Positions 1 through 8,463 of a stretch of DNA of 64,000 bases are shown piece by piece. This DNA is from Allocoleopsis franciscana PCC 7113 (lineage in GTDB: Bacteria > Cyanobacteriota > Cyanobacteriia > Cyanobacteriales > Coleofasciculaceae), in NCBI RefSeq assembly GCF_000317515.1, contig NC_019738.1, forward strand, positions 37,501-101,500, in the 5' to 3' direction. Every line of letters starts with the position of its first letter. Positions within the stretch are counted from its first letter, which is position 1. The notes beneath the pieces were generated by a model. That model was not told the origin of the DNA. It saw only the letters and a program-made list of their open reading frames with translations, and ran no database searches. Both the position numbers and the translations under genes were made by a program.

Positions 1-2
1 CT

Positions 3-167
3 GACCATCCAGCCGTTCCGTCAGAATTTGATCGGGTGATCGCTTGGCCAGAATACTCTTATGTTATTGTTTCTGTGCGACAGGGATTAGCTTGTGACCT
101 CAAAAGCTGGAGCCTGGATGACAACCACCAGTTTCAGCCTGAAGAAATTCATACAATCGGGTCTTAG
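3..167 (+). CDS. C-terminal end of an unrecognised protein (partial)
   Basis: An open frame enters from the left edge in frame 3 and ends at the TAG at 165-167, giving 54 residues that read as a normal soluble protein tail (motifs such as EFDRVIAWPEYSYVIVSVRQ). I do not recognise the family. The stop lies 90 bp before the moeB-like gene on the same strand, so the two could share a transcript, but an AT-rich gap separates them. Confidence 0.6.
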   Translation, partial: DHPAVPSEFDRVIAWPEYSYVIVSVRQGLACDLKSWSLDDNHQFQPEEIHTIGS

Positions 168-257
168 CTTAATCAAAAATTTATATTAACCCCCCCTACA
201 GACAGATGGAAAGCATTTAGCTAGGATATAGGTCGTGTTCGCACTACCTAGACTACA

Positions 258-1430
258 ATGCTCAATCCCAATCTGGATGAAATCCAGCTAACCAAAGAAG
301 AGTACGAACGTTACTCCCGACACCTGATTTTGCCACAAGTAGGACTGGAGGGGCAAAAACGCCTAAAAGCCGCTAGTGTGCTTTGCATTGGTAGTGGTGG
401 ACTGGGTTCACCCCTGCTGCTGTACCTGGCTGCTGCTGGCGTTGGACGCCTTGGTCTGGTAGATTTTGATGTCGTCGATAGCTCAAACCTGCAACGGCAG
501 GTGATTCACGGCACCTCCTGGGTGGGCAAGCCGAAAATTGAGTCAGCGAAAAATCGCATTCTAGAAATCAACCCCTCCTGCCAGGTAGATCTCTACGAAG
601 AGCTTCTGTGTTCAGAGAATGCTTTGGATATTATGAAGCCCTACGACATCGTTGTCGATGGCACCGATAACTTCCCCACTCGTTATCTGGTGAATGACGC
701 TTGTGTGCTACTAGGGAAACCTAACGTCTATGGTTCAATCTTCGGATTTGAAGGCCAAGCTACCGTGTTTAACTACGAAGGTGGCCCCAACTACCGAGAT
801 CTGTATCCAGAACCCCCACCTCCCGGAATGGTTCCTTCCTGTGCTGAAGGTGGTGTTTTGGGTATTCTGCCAGGAATTATTGGTTTAATTCAGGCAACGG
901 AAACCGTCAAAATTATTATCCAGCAGGGCACAACGCTGAGTGGGCGTTTGTTGCTATACAACGCTTTAGAGATGACGTTCCGTCAATTAAAACTGCGCCC
1001 TAACCCTGAGCGGCCTGTTATTGAAAAGTTAATTGACTACGATCAATTCTGCGGCGTTACCCAAGCTAAAGAAGAAGAGGCAAAACGGCAGAAGGAAATG
1101 CAAGAAATCACAGTTCAGGAACTCAAGCAGCTACTGGATGGTGACGCGAAGGATTTTGTCCTACTCGATGTTCGCAATCCTAATGAATACGAAATTGCCA
1201 AGCTTCCTGGCTCAGTCCTCATCCCGCTATCAGAAATTGAAAATGGTCAGGGTGTAGAAAAAGTTAAGCAAGTGCTTAATGGTTCTCGGTTAATTGCCCA
1301 TTGTAAGTTTGGCAGTCGCTCTGCAAAAGCATTGGGAATCTTGAAAGAAGCGGGCATTGATGGCATCAATGTGAAAGGTGGAATTTCTGCATGGAGCAAG
1401 GAAGTCGATCCATCTGTGCCTGAGTATTAA
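258..1430 (+). CDS. moeB: MoeB/ThiF-type adenylyltransferase fused to a rhodanese domain
   Basis: This E1-like enzyme adenylates the C-terminal glycine of a ubiquitin-like sulfur carrier (MoaD or ThiS type), and its C-terminal rhodanese domain can supply persulfide sulfur. Residues 1-260 form the ThiF/MoeB fold, with the nucleotide loop GSGGLG at 45-50, the NLQRQ motif at 77-81 and a candidate catalytic Cys195 in PSCAEGG. Residues 282-390 form the rhodanese domain, with Cys349 in the active loop HCKFGSRS. The 390-residue length fits cyanobacterial MoeB-rhodanese (MoeZ/MOCS3-like) fusions. The two CXXC zinc pairs of E. coli MoeB are absent. The ATG start is followed by the conserved helix with EEYERYSRHLILPQVG. 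The protein could serve molybdopterin synthesis, thiamine synthesis or tRNA thiolation; the sequence does not decide. Confidence 0.9.
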   Translation: MLNPNLDEIQLTKEEYERYSRHLILPQVGLEGQKRLKAASVLCIGSGGLGSPLLLYLAAAGVGRLGLVDFDVVDSSNLQRQVIHGTSWVGKPKIESAKNRILEINPSCQVDLYEELLCSENALDIMKPYDIVVDGTDNFPTRYLVNDACVLLGKPNVYGSIFGFEGQATVFNYEGGPNYRDLYPEPPPPGMVPSCAEGGVLGILPGIIGLIQATETVKIIIQQGTTLSGRLLLYNALEMTFRQLKLRPNPERPVIEKLIDYDQFCGVTQAKEEEAKRQKEMQEITVQELKQLLDGDAKDFVLLDVRNPNEYEIAKLPGSVLIPLSEIENGQGVEKVKQVLNGSRLIAHCKFGSRSAKALGILKEAGIDGINVKGGISAWSKEVDPSVPEY

Positions 1431-1496
1431 CATGGGCGATAGGGGATGAGGTCAAACTCACCCCCTGAATGCCATCACTCTACTCAGCCAAAAAAG

Positions 1497-1577
1497 GTAT
1501 GAAGTATGGAAAAAGACTGAACATTTCAGTAGTGAGTTTGATGTCAACAGCAACCAAGCTTGTTTCATACTTCATAC
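1497..1577. repeat. 12-bp perfect inverted repeat between convergent genes
   Basis: GTATGAAGTATG at 1497-1508 is repeated in inverted orientation as CATACTTCATAC at 1566-1577, with 57 bp between the arms. It lies in the 162-bp gap between the convergent moeB-like and MFS genes. The arms are too far apart for a classical terminator. A weaker hairpin (1443-1465, GGGGATGAG with CTCACCCCC) lies just after the moeB stop. Confidence 0.5.
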
Positions 1578-1592
1578 TTACTCGTTCAGCTT

Positions 1593-2816
1593 TTACTTGG
1601 CTGTCTCTAGCCTGCTGCTACTCGCCACGAAAATCGCTGCCAGCAAAAAGGCAGCAGCAGCGAGCAATGCTCCAACGACAGGTTTCAGGCTGTCTGGCTG
1701 ACTAAATACCGCACCAAATAAACTAGAAGCAACCGCTCCACCACTGAAATAAATACCCGTTCCTAAGCCGGCCTTATCCGGTGGTACCATTGACAGGGCA
1801 AAAGGAATAGTCCCGTTAGAAACTAGACTAAAGGTTGCACCTAGGGCGATCGCTACTCCAACCGCAATCACCCCATTGTGAGTTAACACCATGAGCGCAG
1901 TAAATCCAGCCATACCGATTAAGCCATAGCTCATAGCTTGACGATTCCCTAAACGGGAAGCAAGATTTCCTGCGGGAATCGCCGTTAGTGCTAAAGCGAT
2001 AAATATTCCACCCAATATCAAACCTTTATTCGCTGCTGGAACTTGACTCGTAAGAATTCGAGGAAAGGTTTGCATCATGAGGCGAAATCCCAAAGCCACT
2101 CCCACCCCTGCTCCAAACACTAATCCCAAGCGAGGAATAGAAATTTGTCGCCAGTTACTTGTTAATAGGGAACTTGGATCAGACTCCGCTGCTACCGGCT
2201 CTACGCTACGATTGGGATTCACTGACCTTAAGGCAACAGCGGCACCCAGCATTACGAATGACCCGATAGAAAAGGTAACGATTGGCCCTAAGTTGAGAAT
2301 AAATTGATTGGCTAAAGGCCCCATTGCCCCAGCTACTCCCCCAACAAGAGTGAGGATACTCGCCGCTTGAGGTAAGTTTGTGCCAAAAGCATACCGCCCC
2401 AGTAGGGATAGAGCTGGGCTACGAAACACAGTCATGGCTAAAGCCCAGGCTACCATGAGGACAGGCAAGAGCCAGCGAATGGCAGATGTGGGAGAGCCGA
2501 AAGCGACAAAAGCTGGGATGGCAATGAACAAAGCAGAGGATAAGACGACACCAACCGAGATGAAAGGGAAGCGAGTACCAATCCAACGCTGGACTTGGTC
2601 AGAGAGACTACCCATTAAAGGTTCCATGACAGCGGCTAATATATTTTCTAAAATCAGCACTCCTGTCGCGAGTTCTTTAGGAAAGCCAAACTGAGTCAGT
2701 AGTTTCAGCAGGTAAAGATTGTAAATAACCCAGGTTAAGGCGATCGCTCCCTGTACAGCCGCTAGTCCCCAAACTTGTAACCACAAGACTTTAGGTGATG
2801 TAATGACGCTGCTCAT
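1593..2816 (-). CDS. Major facilitator superfamily transporter
   Basis: This is a 407-residue inner-membrane protein with about 12 hydrophobic segments, typical of MFS secondary carriers. The first cytoplasmic loop reads GSLSDQVQRWIGTRFPFI, which resembles the MFS motif A variant of the glycoside-pentoside-hexuronide/SLC45 branch. The substrate cannot be deduced. The gene faces the moeB-like gene tail to tail and is not in an evident operon. The ATG at 2816 precedes SSVITSPKVLWLQ and the first helix, and no alternative start is needed. Confident as MFS, uncertain on specificity. Confidence 0.8.
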   Translation of the reverse strand: MSSVITSPKVLWLQVWGLAAVQGAIALTWVIYNLYLLKLLTQFGFPKELATGVLILENILAAVMEPLMGSLSDQVQRWIGTRFPFISVGVVLSSALFIAIPAFVAFGSPTSAIRWLLPVLMVAWALAMTVFRSPALSLLGRYAFGTNLPQAASILTLVGGVAGAMGPLANQFILNLGPIVTFSIGSFVMLGAAVALRSVNPNRSVEPVAAESDPSSLLTSNWRQISIPRLGLVFGAGVGVALGFRLMMQTFPRILTSQVPAANKGLILGGIFIALALTAIPAGNLASRLGNRQAMSYGLIGMAGFTALMVLTHNGVIAVGVAIALGATFSLVSNGTIPFALSMVPPDKAGLGTGIYFSGGAVASSLFGAVFSQPDSLKPVVGALLAAAAFLLAAIFVASSSRLETAK

Positions 2817-3054
2817 GGCTGAGTCATGATGTGTTAAATGGGCAAGATATTAGCAGAAATGTTATCAGCATTACTAATAGAAGTGACATTAGACCTATAG
2901 CCAATATTTAGAGGAGTTTGCTAATTCCCAAAAACCAGTAATATTGAATTCGTTGTGTATTTCCTTGGGATTCTCTTGACGATTTGACCTAAGGTTACCC
3001 GCGAACGTCTGCAACCGGATAGCATATCCTGTGACATCTTTAAAAAGAACAATC

Positions 3055-3717
3055 ATGAGCAGGCAAAATGACATCGGTCGCCGTTCCACCTTTAAAAATC
3101 TCACCCCCCAACCCTTCTTCCCATTCTCAGTCGGTCAACTGGCAATTACAAAAAGCTCTGTACCCTGGATAGCCATCGCGAGTCTATTAGCCCTGGTAAT
3201 CCCCAATCGTCCTGCGGTAGCTTTAAATGAGTTTCAACTCTGCGCGGCTCAGTTAGTGCGCTTAGCTAGAGTTTCTCCAGAAGGTGCTGTAGCAGCTTGT
3301 TCAGATACGCTGAATCCAAAAGAGATATCCCGATGTGTTGTTACGATTCATAAACTAACACCAACCTTGACACCAGACGCTCTGGTGGCTTGTAAACGAG
3401 TGAGACGCCCTGTGGAATTATCTCGTTGTATGTTTGATATCACAGATAATACTCGCGACTCACAACCCATTACGGTACTGGATTACTGTCGTCGTAGTCT
3501 TCTACCTCTTCGCTATGCACAATGTGTGGTTGGTTTAAGCCGCGAAACAGACTTTTCTTCGGGTCAAGTGATGGAGAGTTGTATTAGAGCTGAGGATTTT
3601 CCGGGAAACTTGTACCCTAATGTTGTACCACTACCGCCACAAAAGCCAACAGTGCCAGTCATTGTCCCCAAGATCCCACCGACCCCCCCAGCTAATCCCA
3701 TGAACTCTAACTTTTAA
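3055..3717 (+). CDS. Secreted cysteine-rich protein with internal repeats and proline-rich tail
   Basis: The function is unknown. From the ATG at 3055 the protein has about 220 residues. An N-terminal hydrophobic segment (SVPWIAIASLLALVIPNRPAVA) looks like an export signal with a cleavage region near AVALNE. The mature part carries four to five imperfect repeats of roughly 35-40 residues, each with paired cysteines (for example C-AAQLVRLARVSPEGAVAAC then ISRCVVTIHKL, ELSRCMFDI, RYAQCVVGL), suggesting disulfides in the periplasm. The last 35 residues are rich in proline. An ATG eight codons upstream (3031) is in frame but less likely. The repeats suggest an extracytoplasmic structural or binding protein. 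Confidence 0.65.
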   Translation: MSRQNDIGRRSTFKNLTPQPFFPFSVGQLAITKSSVPWIAIASLLALVIPNRPAVALNEFQLCAAQLVRLARVSPEGAVAACSDTLNPKEISRCVVTIHKLTPTLTPDALVACKRVRRPVELSRCMFDITDNTRDSQPITVLDYCRRSLLPLRYAQCVVGLSRETDFSSGQVMESCIRAEDFPGNLYPNVVPLPPQKPTVPVIVPKIPPTPPANPMNSNF

Positions 3718-3735
3718 GAATTGATTGACCCCCCA

Positions 3736-3754
3736 CCCCCCTGAATCAGGGGGG
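3736..3754. terminator. GC-rich hairpin between convergent genes
   Basis: CCCCCCTG (3736-3743) pairs perfectly with CAGGGGGG (3747-3754) around a 3-nt loop. It lies between the stop of the cysteine-rich protein gene and the stop of the TrpD-like gene. No U-tract follows on either strand, so it is terminator-like rather than a canonical intrinsic terminator. Confidence 0.5.
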
Positions 3755-3775
3755 AGTAAGAGAGTTATCGTAACC

Positions 3776-4903
3776 TCATGGCTGATGAGCCAGTTGCAGG
3801 GAGGCGATCCCATGACGGATATCTTGTAGCTTCTGGAGAGCATAACCTTCGGTGAGGAAAGATTCTGCTTTGGCAAAACCTGTGGCTAGATCTGGGCAGA
3901 CACCACAACGCCATAAGTAAAATCCGCCGTTCCAGATGGCAACCGACATTAATTCCGTAGGTTTGCCGTTTAAGACATGCTGCATCTGTTGTATCAATTC
4001 AGGAGTGGAGTCAAGAGGCGCTTCTTGATGGGCAAAACCATAGTCACGAGGATGTAGCAAAAGACGCTCAAAGCCTTCACTAACGTCCGGTTGACTGATA
4101 GCAATAATTGCTGTGCGATCGCGCGGTAAATCACAGCTACCTTCTAATCCCTTAACCAGGGTGAACTTTCTTACCCCCCGCATCTCCAGCGTTTCTCGAA
4201 AGCGCAGTTCGGTGGGAGGATGAACATACCCCGCCACTATATGCACATCTCCCCCATAGGGCGACCAGATTAGTTCCATTGTGGCAAAGGGTGGACGTTT
4301 GCCAATTTGGTCGCGGTAGGGTACCAATGCCTGTGCTTCAGGAAAGTGCTGCGGCAGATAGATCAATCCCAAACCCGTTGTCTTGAATAATTGCTCAATC
4401 TGCGACAAGGTGACGCGGGAAAAGTCCACGCCTAATCCTTGCCAAATCTCAATTAAGGGGACGCCATACTTCGTTGGCATACAATCTCCCCCATGCATGA
4501 TCACTCGTACTCCAGCCGTCGCTAAAATCAGAGCTGTGAGCGGAGTTACAGGGGCAGTACGCGATCGCCCATCATAAGGTGTTCCGAATACTGTTACAGG
4601 TTGGGACAACAAGGACGTTGTTGCGGCATCTTCTTCATTCTCAATTCCCGATTGCCCATTCCCGAACCCCTCTAGTTGTAGCTTCGGTCCGATCTGCTCA
4701 TACGCATCCAGCATCCCTGCCAATTCTTGACTCGTAGGCCGTTTAATCCGATGGGCAATCATAAATGCCCCAATCTGAGCCGGCGTTGCCTCCTGCAACA
4801 ACATCATCCGAGTAGCGGCGGCCGCTTCCTCACGACTTAAGTCTTCACCTGTGTGGACGCCACTACCGACTTTCTTTAACAATTCTCTGAAAGCATTACT
4901 CAT
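3776..4903 (-). CDS. Anthranilate phosphoribosyltransferase family protein (TrpD-like)
   Basis: This 375-residue protein has the TrpD fold: an N-terminal helical domain (to about residue 70, with SREEAAAATRMMLLQEATPAQ) and a phosphoribosyl-binding alpha/beta domain. The true TrpD loop GTGGD, which binds PRPP, is replaced by GTPYDGRSRTAP. Other TrpD signatures are only partly kept (MHGGDCMPTKYG). This matches the TrpD2/YbiB-like branch, whose members are not the tryptophan enzyme, so tryptophan synthesis should not be assumed. A stretch around residues 79-95 (GFGNGQSGIENEEDAATTS) is encoded by short degenerate repeats and looks like an insertion. No trp genes are near. Confidence 0.75.
   Translation of the reverse strand: MSNAFRELLKKVGSGVHTGEDLSREEAAAATRMMLLQEATPAQIGAFMIAHRIKRPTSQELAGMLDAYEQIGPKLQLEGFGNGQSGIENEEDAATTSLLSQPVTVFGTPYDGRSRTAPVTPLTALILATAGVRVIMHGGDCMPTKYGVPLIEIWQGLGVDFSRVTLSQIEQLFKTTGLGLIYLPQHFPEAQALVPYRDQIGKRPPFATMELIWSPYGGDVHIVAGYVHPPTELRFRETLEMRGVRKFTLVKGLEGSCDLPRDRTAIIAISQPDVSEGFERLLLHPRDYGFAHQEAPLDSTPELIQQMQHVLNGKPTELMSVAIWNGGFYLWRCGVCPDLATGFAKAESFLTEGYALQKLQDIRHGIASLQLAHQP
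4636..4665. repeat. STRR-like degenerate heptamer repeat inside the TrpD-like gene
   Basis: The stretch CATTCTCAATTCCCGATTGC and its continuation repeat a CCCATT/CCCGATT-type heptamer about four times. It is in frame and encodes the low-complexity insertion of the TrpD-like protein between the helical domain and the phosphoribosyl-binding loop. Confidence 0.5.
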
Positions 4904-5060
4904 GGTAGGTTTCCTCGGTGATTCTCAGTTTTGTGAGGACAAAAAATGATCGATAGAAAGTCAGCTTATACCATTTTGGATTTTGGATTTTAAGCGCTTT
5001 TGCAAGACAAAAGTTTCAGCACCTTCAATCTGATCATTTAGGCTTTATTTGTATTATCGG

Positions 5061-6119
5061 TTAACCCTTAAGCGTTAAAGGCTGACTATCATACGACGTG
5101 TGAGGCTGAGCGATGGAATTTTGGGTAGCCATTGCATTGGCTGCCGACTTTTCCAGTTGACGCACGAGTTGACAGAAGTGCTGAATCGGGGGAATTTGGA
5201 TACGATCTTGGGTCGTAACCAAGACGACTTGGCGTGTCAAGATGCTATCAGAGTTCGGAGCCTCGCTAACCATATTACCGACCTCCGTTATTGATGGAGC
5301 AAGACCGATGAGTGAGCCTCGCTCAGTGTTAAAGGCGATCGCTCGAATGGCTAGGGTTGAGTCTGTTCGAGCTTCTACTAAAGCCGATTCAGGTAGTAGA
5401 GCAATCAGTTCTCCCTGTCGAACAACACCTCGAAACGCATCCAAGGTATTTAACTCCATAACGGCGCGTAGCTTAGTCCCCTGTCGAGCAAACCGCTCTT
5501 GTACCAACCGCTGCATCCCATAGCCGTCTTTAAATACTACTTGTGGATATTTAATCAATTCTGACCAAGGCACCTGTTCGTGCTGAGTTAGGGGATGATT
5601 CGATGCCATCAAGACTTCGACTCGTTCCTCGTAGAGGACATCGACAACCATTTCCGGACTAGCGGTTAAAAAGCGGTTGTTCATCACGATCGCCACATCC
5701 ACTAACCCATCTCGGAGAACTTTTAGGGCGCGATCGCTCCCTAACGCCGTTACCCGCAACTGTACCTCTGGGTAGTCGCGACAAAATTTCTGTAACACTG
5801 GAGGCAAGTAATGAGCACAGACCGAGTGAATAGCTGCCACACAGAGTTCTGGCTGCTTTCCAGCCATCAAATCCGCTAATTCTTGTGTTGCCGATTCCCA
5901 CTCTTGACAAATTTTGCGGGCGCGAGGTAAGAGATGTTCACCTCCTAAGGTTAGTTTGGCTTGAGCCGTGCGATGAAACAGTGGCAAACCCAACTCGGCT
6001 TCCAATGACTGGATTTGGCGACTGACTGTAGACTGAGTGATTTCACACTTGCGTGCCGCTTGTCCAAAGCTACCTGTCTCAGCAACAGCCAGAAAGGCTT
6101 GTAACTGCTCAATCCGCAT
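5061..6119 (-). CDS. LysR-family transcriptional regulator, probably NtcB-like
   Basis: This is a 352-residue LysR regulator. An N-terminal winged helix-turn-helix (residues 1-60, FGQAARKCEITQSTVSRQIQ) is followed by a two-lobed effector-binding domain. The stretch KQPELCVAAIHSVCAHYLPP and the block VTALGSDRALKVLRDGLVDV agree with my memory of NtcB, the cyanobacterial co-activator of nitrate assimilation genes, but other cyanobacterial LysR types cannot be excluded. The C-terminal 40 residues are a low-complexity extension. The start is fixed by the conserved MRIEQLQAFLAV opening. No Shine-Dalgarno is visible because a palindrome with NtcA-type half sites occupies the position just upstream. 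Confidence 0.8.
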   Translation of the reverse strand: MRIEQLQAFLAVAETGSFGQAARKCEITQSTVSRQIQSLEAELGLPLFHRTAQAKLTLGGEHLLPRARKICQEWESATQELADLMAGKQPELCVAAIHSVCAHYLPPVLQKFCRDYPEVQLRVTALGSDRALKVLRDGLVDVAIVMNNRFLTASPEMVVDVLYEERVEVLMASNHPLTQHEQVPWSELIKYPQVVFKDGYGMQRLVQERFARQGTKLRAVMELNTLDAFRGVVRQGELIALLPESALVEARTDSTLAIRAIAFNTERGSLIGLAPSITEVGNMVSEAPNSDSILTRQVVLVTTQDRIQIPPIQHFCQLVRQLEKSAANAMATQNSIAQPHTSYDSQPLTLKG

Positions 6120-6123
6120 GATT

Positions 6124-6141
6124 ATGTAAATTAATTTACAT
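6124..6141. promoter_or_regulatory. 18-bp perfect palindrome containing an NtcA-type box
   Basis: ATGTAAATTAATTTACAT is a perfect palindrome four bases upstream of the LysR start codon. It contains TGTA-N8-TACA (GTA at 6126-6128, TAC at 6137-6139), the NtcA consensus. At this position it cannot be a class II activator site for a transcript that includes the annotated start, so repression or autoregulation is more likely. Binding is inferred. Confidence 0.6.
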
Positions 6142-6360
6142 TCTTAATAATGCAATGACCATAACGGATTTAGGGTTCTAGTTCGGTAGAGTTTGATACA
6201 GCCTGTACAGAAGTTTTAATGAGGTAGGGAAACAACCCGATGGAAAGAAGTGCATGAGCTCGGTGAGTCGGTCATAAGGCTATTAGGTTTGCTCCACTCA
6301 CAGATTCCTGGTTCCTAAGTACAAATAGCTATTTTGATCTTGAGCAGAGAAATACTTAAA

Positions 6361-6384
6361 TTACCCCTGATTTAACAGGGGTAA
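6361..6384. other. 9-bp hairpin in the LysR-DUF4385 gap
   Basis: TTACCCCTG (6361-6369) pairs perfectly with CAGGGGTAA (6376-6384) around a 6-nt loop. No U-tract follows in either direction. The rest of the 6142-6552 gap shows no gene. The hairpin is downstream of the DUF4385 stop on the minus strand and could mark its mRNA 3' end. Confidence 0.4.
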
Positions 6385-6552
6385 CGCCAACTGATAGGAC
6401 AGCAAGCTAATATCCAAAGTTAATAGTTGTTTCACGATCTATCCCCTACTTTAAGACCTATATCTAAATAGGTATGTCGTAACTCAGCCGTTTAATTGGC
6501 TTTAGTTGAAAGAATATCTTTGGGGAACTGATTTTCTTGATTCTTGTCCATA

Positions 6553-7050
6553 TTATTCTTGTTCGTATCTTGCTTTATGTCTTTTTAAAAGCTGAATATA
6601 TTGATCATTCGTCTTGGCTTGCTCCCATTTTTGCTTAAAGATTTTCGCACATTCAGCTTTAACGGGGTCTACTTCATTCGGTAAAATATCTTTTCTGGCT
6701 TTGGTTTGAGCTTCTTTCGAGGTTTCTTTTTGAGGGTTATGCTTATATTTTCTGCCGCTTTTATGATTAGCGTATCGACGAGATCGGGTATAACCCATTT
6801 GTAAAAACTTGCGAGCCATATCTGCCCCAACAAAATCATCCTGATGAAGATAGTCCAGAAACATGCCGTAGATTTTCTCGCTAGATTCTCTTGCTATCTC
6901 TGGAGTTTTAAAACGCCAATGGGGAAGAATTTCAGATTTATAAGGTTCTACCAACAGCACTCCTTGCTCACCCTTACCGACTCGATACAGTTCAGGCGAC
7001 GCACGAAAATCGATAGTTTTAAAATCTAAAGAGTAATCAAACAGAGTCAC
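6553..7050 (-). CDS. DUF4385 family protein
   Basis: This is a 165-residue soluble protein of unknown function. The sequence through FDYSLDFKTIDFRASPELYR, GEQGVLLVEPYKSEILPHWR and DDFVGADMARKFLQMGYTRS matches what I know as DUF4385, a small widespread family with no assigned biochemistry. The middle (residues 95-120) is strongly basic (SRRYANHKSGRKYKHNPQK), compatible with nucleic-acid binding. It starts at the ATG at 7050, 68 bp downstream of gmk on the same strand, so it could be the last gene of a remA-gmk transcript. Confidence 0.7.
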   Translation of the reverse strand: MTLFDYSLDFKTIDFRASPELYRVGKGEQGVLLVEPYKSEILPHWRFKTPEIARESSEKIYGMFLDYLHQDDFVGADMARKFLQMGYTRSRRYANHKSGRKYKHNPQKETSKEAQTKARKDILPNEVDPVKAECAKIFKQKWEQAKTNDQYIQLLKRHKARYEQE

Positions 7051-7117
7051 TGATTATTCATCTCAAATGCAACAACTTATCAATGAAACGCTGGATGAGG
7101 ACATGAGAGACTCTGGC

Positions 7118-7678
7118 TTAGTTTGGTCGTGCGAAAATTATAGATTCTAAGCGAATTAGGGCTGTTTCCAAGTCATCGTTCACTATTTGCACATCAAATT
7201 CATCAGCCGCATCGATCTCTGCTTGAGCTCGCGTTAGGCGTCGAGCGATCGCTTCTTCACTATCTTGACCTCGAACGCGAATCCGCCGCTCTAGTTCGGC
7301 TAAAGTGGGAGGCAAAATAAAAATACGCAAAGCTGTTGGGAAAGTTTGATTAATCTTTCTCGCACCCACTACTTCAATTTCTAAAATAACCAGCCGGCCC
7401 TGTTGAATTTGCTGTTGGACTTGCAAGCATGGTGTTCCATAGTAGTTGCCAGCATACTCCGCCCATTCTAGAAGCTCATCAGCCGCCACCATTTGTTCAA
7501 ATTTGTCTCGGCTGACAAAGTAGTAGTGCTGCCCCTCAATTTCACCGGGACGGGGTTGGCGTGTCGTCGCGGAGATGGAAAAATATAGTTCTGGGTGGCG
7601 TTGAATGAGCGATCGCAGCAAAGTCCCTTTACCAACACCACTGGGACCTGTTACGACGATGAGTTTGCCTGCTTGCAT
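7118..7678 (-). CDS. gmk: Guanylate kinase
   Basis: It phosphorylates GMP to GDP with ATP in the cytoplasm. The 186-residue length is standard for the family. The P-loop GPSGVGKGT is at residues 11-19, followed by the GMP-binding segment with [11 protein letters not shown] and GQHYYFV, and the lid region with [17 protein letters not shown]. The gene lies 17 bp downstream of remA on the same strand, the remA-gmk pairing seen in many bacteria, so the two are almost certainly cotranscribed. No anomalies. Confidence 0.96.
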   Translation of the reverse strand: MQAGKLIVVTGPSGVGKGTLLRSLIQRHPELYFSISATTRQPRPGEIEGQHYYFVSRDKFEQMVAADELLEWAEYAGNYYGTPCLQVQQQIQQGRLVILEIEVVGARKINQTFPTALRIFILPPTLAELERRIRVRGQDSEEAIARRLTRAQAEIDAADEFDVQIVNDDLETALIRLESIIFARPN

Positions 7679-7695
7679 GTTGAGGGAGAGATGGT

Positions 7696-7962
7696 TTAAT
7701 TAGGGCTGCTTTGACCATCTTTGCTGATCACGAAGCGATGAGCAACTGTTTCCGGTTGAATAGCGGAGAGAATGATGTGGCTCGAATCTGTAATAATCAC
7801 AGCTCTAGTACGACGACCGTAAGTTGCATCAATAAGCTGTCCGCGATCTCGTGCATCGGTAATGATCCGCTTGATTGGAGCAGACTCTGGAGAAACAATC
7901 GCAACGACTCGGTTTGCCGATACGATATTGCCAAAACCGATATTAATCAGTTGAATGTCCAT
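7696..7962 (-). CDS. remA: RemA/DUF370 family DNA-binding regulator
   Basis: This is an 88-residue protein with the RemA signature ([20 protein letters not shown], then [20 protein letters not shown] and [19 protein letters not shown]). In Bacillus RemA is a LytTR-like DNA-binding protein that activates matrix genes. In cyanobacteria its role is less clear, so only the family is certain. The gene leads the remA-gmk transcript. A 24-base near-perfect dyad lies about 70-90 bp upstream of the start codon. Confidence 0.85.
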   Translation of the reverse strand: MDIQLINIGFGNIVSANRVVAIVSPESAPIKRIITDARDRGQLIDATYGRRTRAVIITDSSHIILSAIQPETVAHRFVISKDGQSSPN

Positions 7963-7999
7963 GAAGCACTAGCGGGAAGAGCCGCATAAAGAGCGATTT

Positions 8000-8069
8000 T
8001 CAGGATTCAATTTCCATGGTATCCACAATAATTTAGCCTTACAAGGCTAAATTCCACAGAAAATCCTGA
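8000..8069. promoter_or_regulatory. Nested dyad upstream of remA
   Basis: AATTTAGCCTT (8030-8040) and AAGGCTAAATT (8043-8053) form an 11-bp dyad with a 2-nt centre. An outer pair, TCAGGATT (8000-8007) and AATCCTGA (8062-8069), encloses it. The dyad lies 68-91 bp before the remA ATG, in its promoter or 5' leader. The short centre favours a protein-binding operator over an RNA hairpin. The remaining gap to 8463 contains only AT-rich sequence with no gene I can support. Confidence 0.5.
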
Positions 8070-8463
8070 TTTTGGCTTTTATTTTCCTCGATTTACCTTT
8101 TGCACAGAACCAGTCTGGAGATAGATCTGTGGGCTGCATCCAGTTGGCTTTCTTCGACTAAAGGCTGTTGTCTGTCGTGCTGGACGACCCAAACCTCCTA
8201 GTGTTCAAGGTCAATTGGGCTTGTAATAGTCAGTAATCTTCACTATAAATTTATAAAAATTCACTTAAAATTAACTTCTTGTAAAACCCTATCTCAGGTG
8301 AGTTCCATAAGCAAAGACAAGGTTTATGCTGGCAAGAGAAAAATATTGAATCAAATAAACAATGAAAATTATTGGAAAAAATTTTATTCACAAAATTTTC
8401 ACTTATCTAAGCTCAAATTAGAAATATGAGCTTGCAATTCTAGTGCAAAAACAGAGTGAAATC

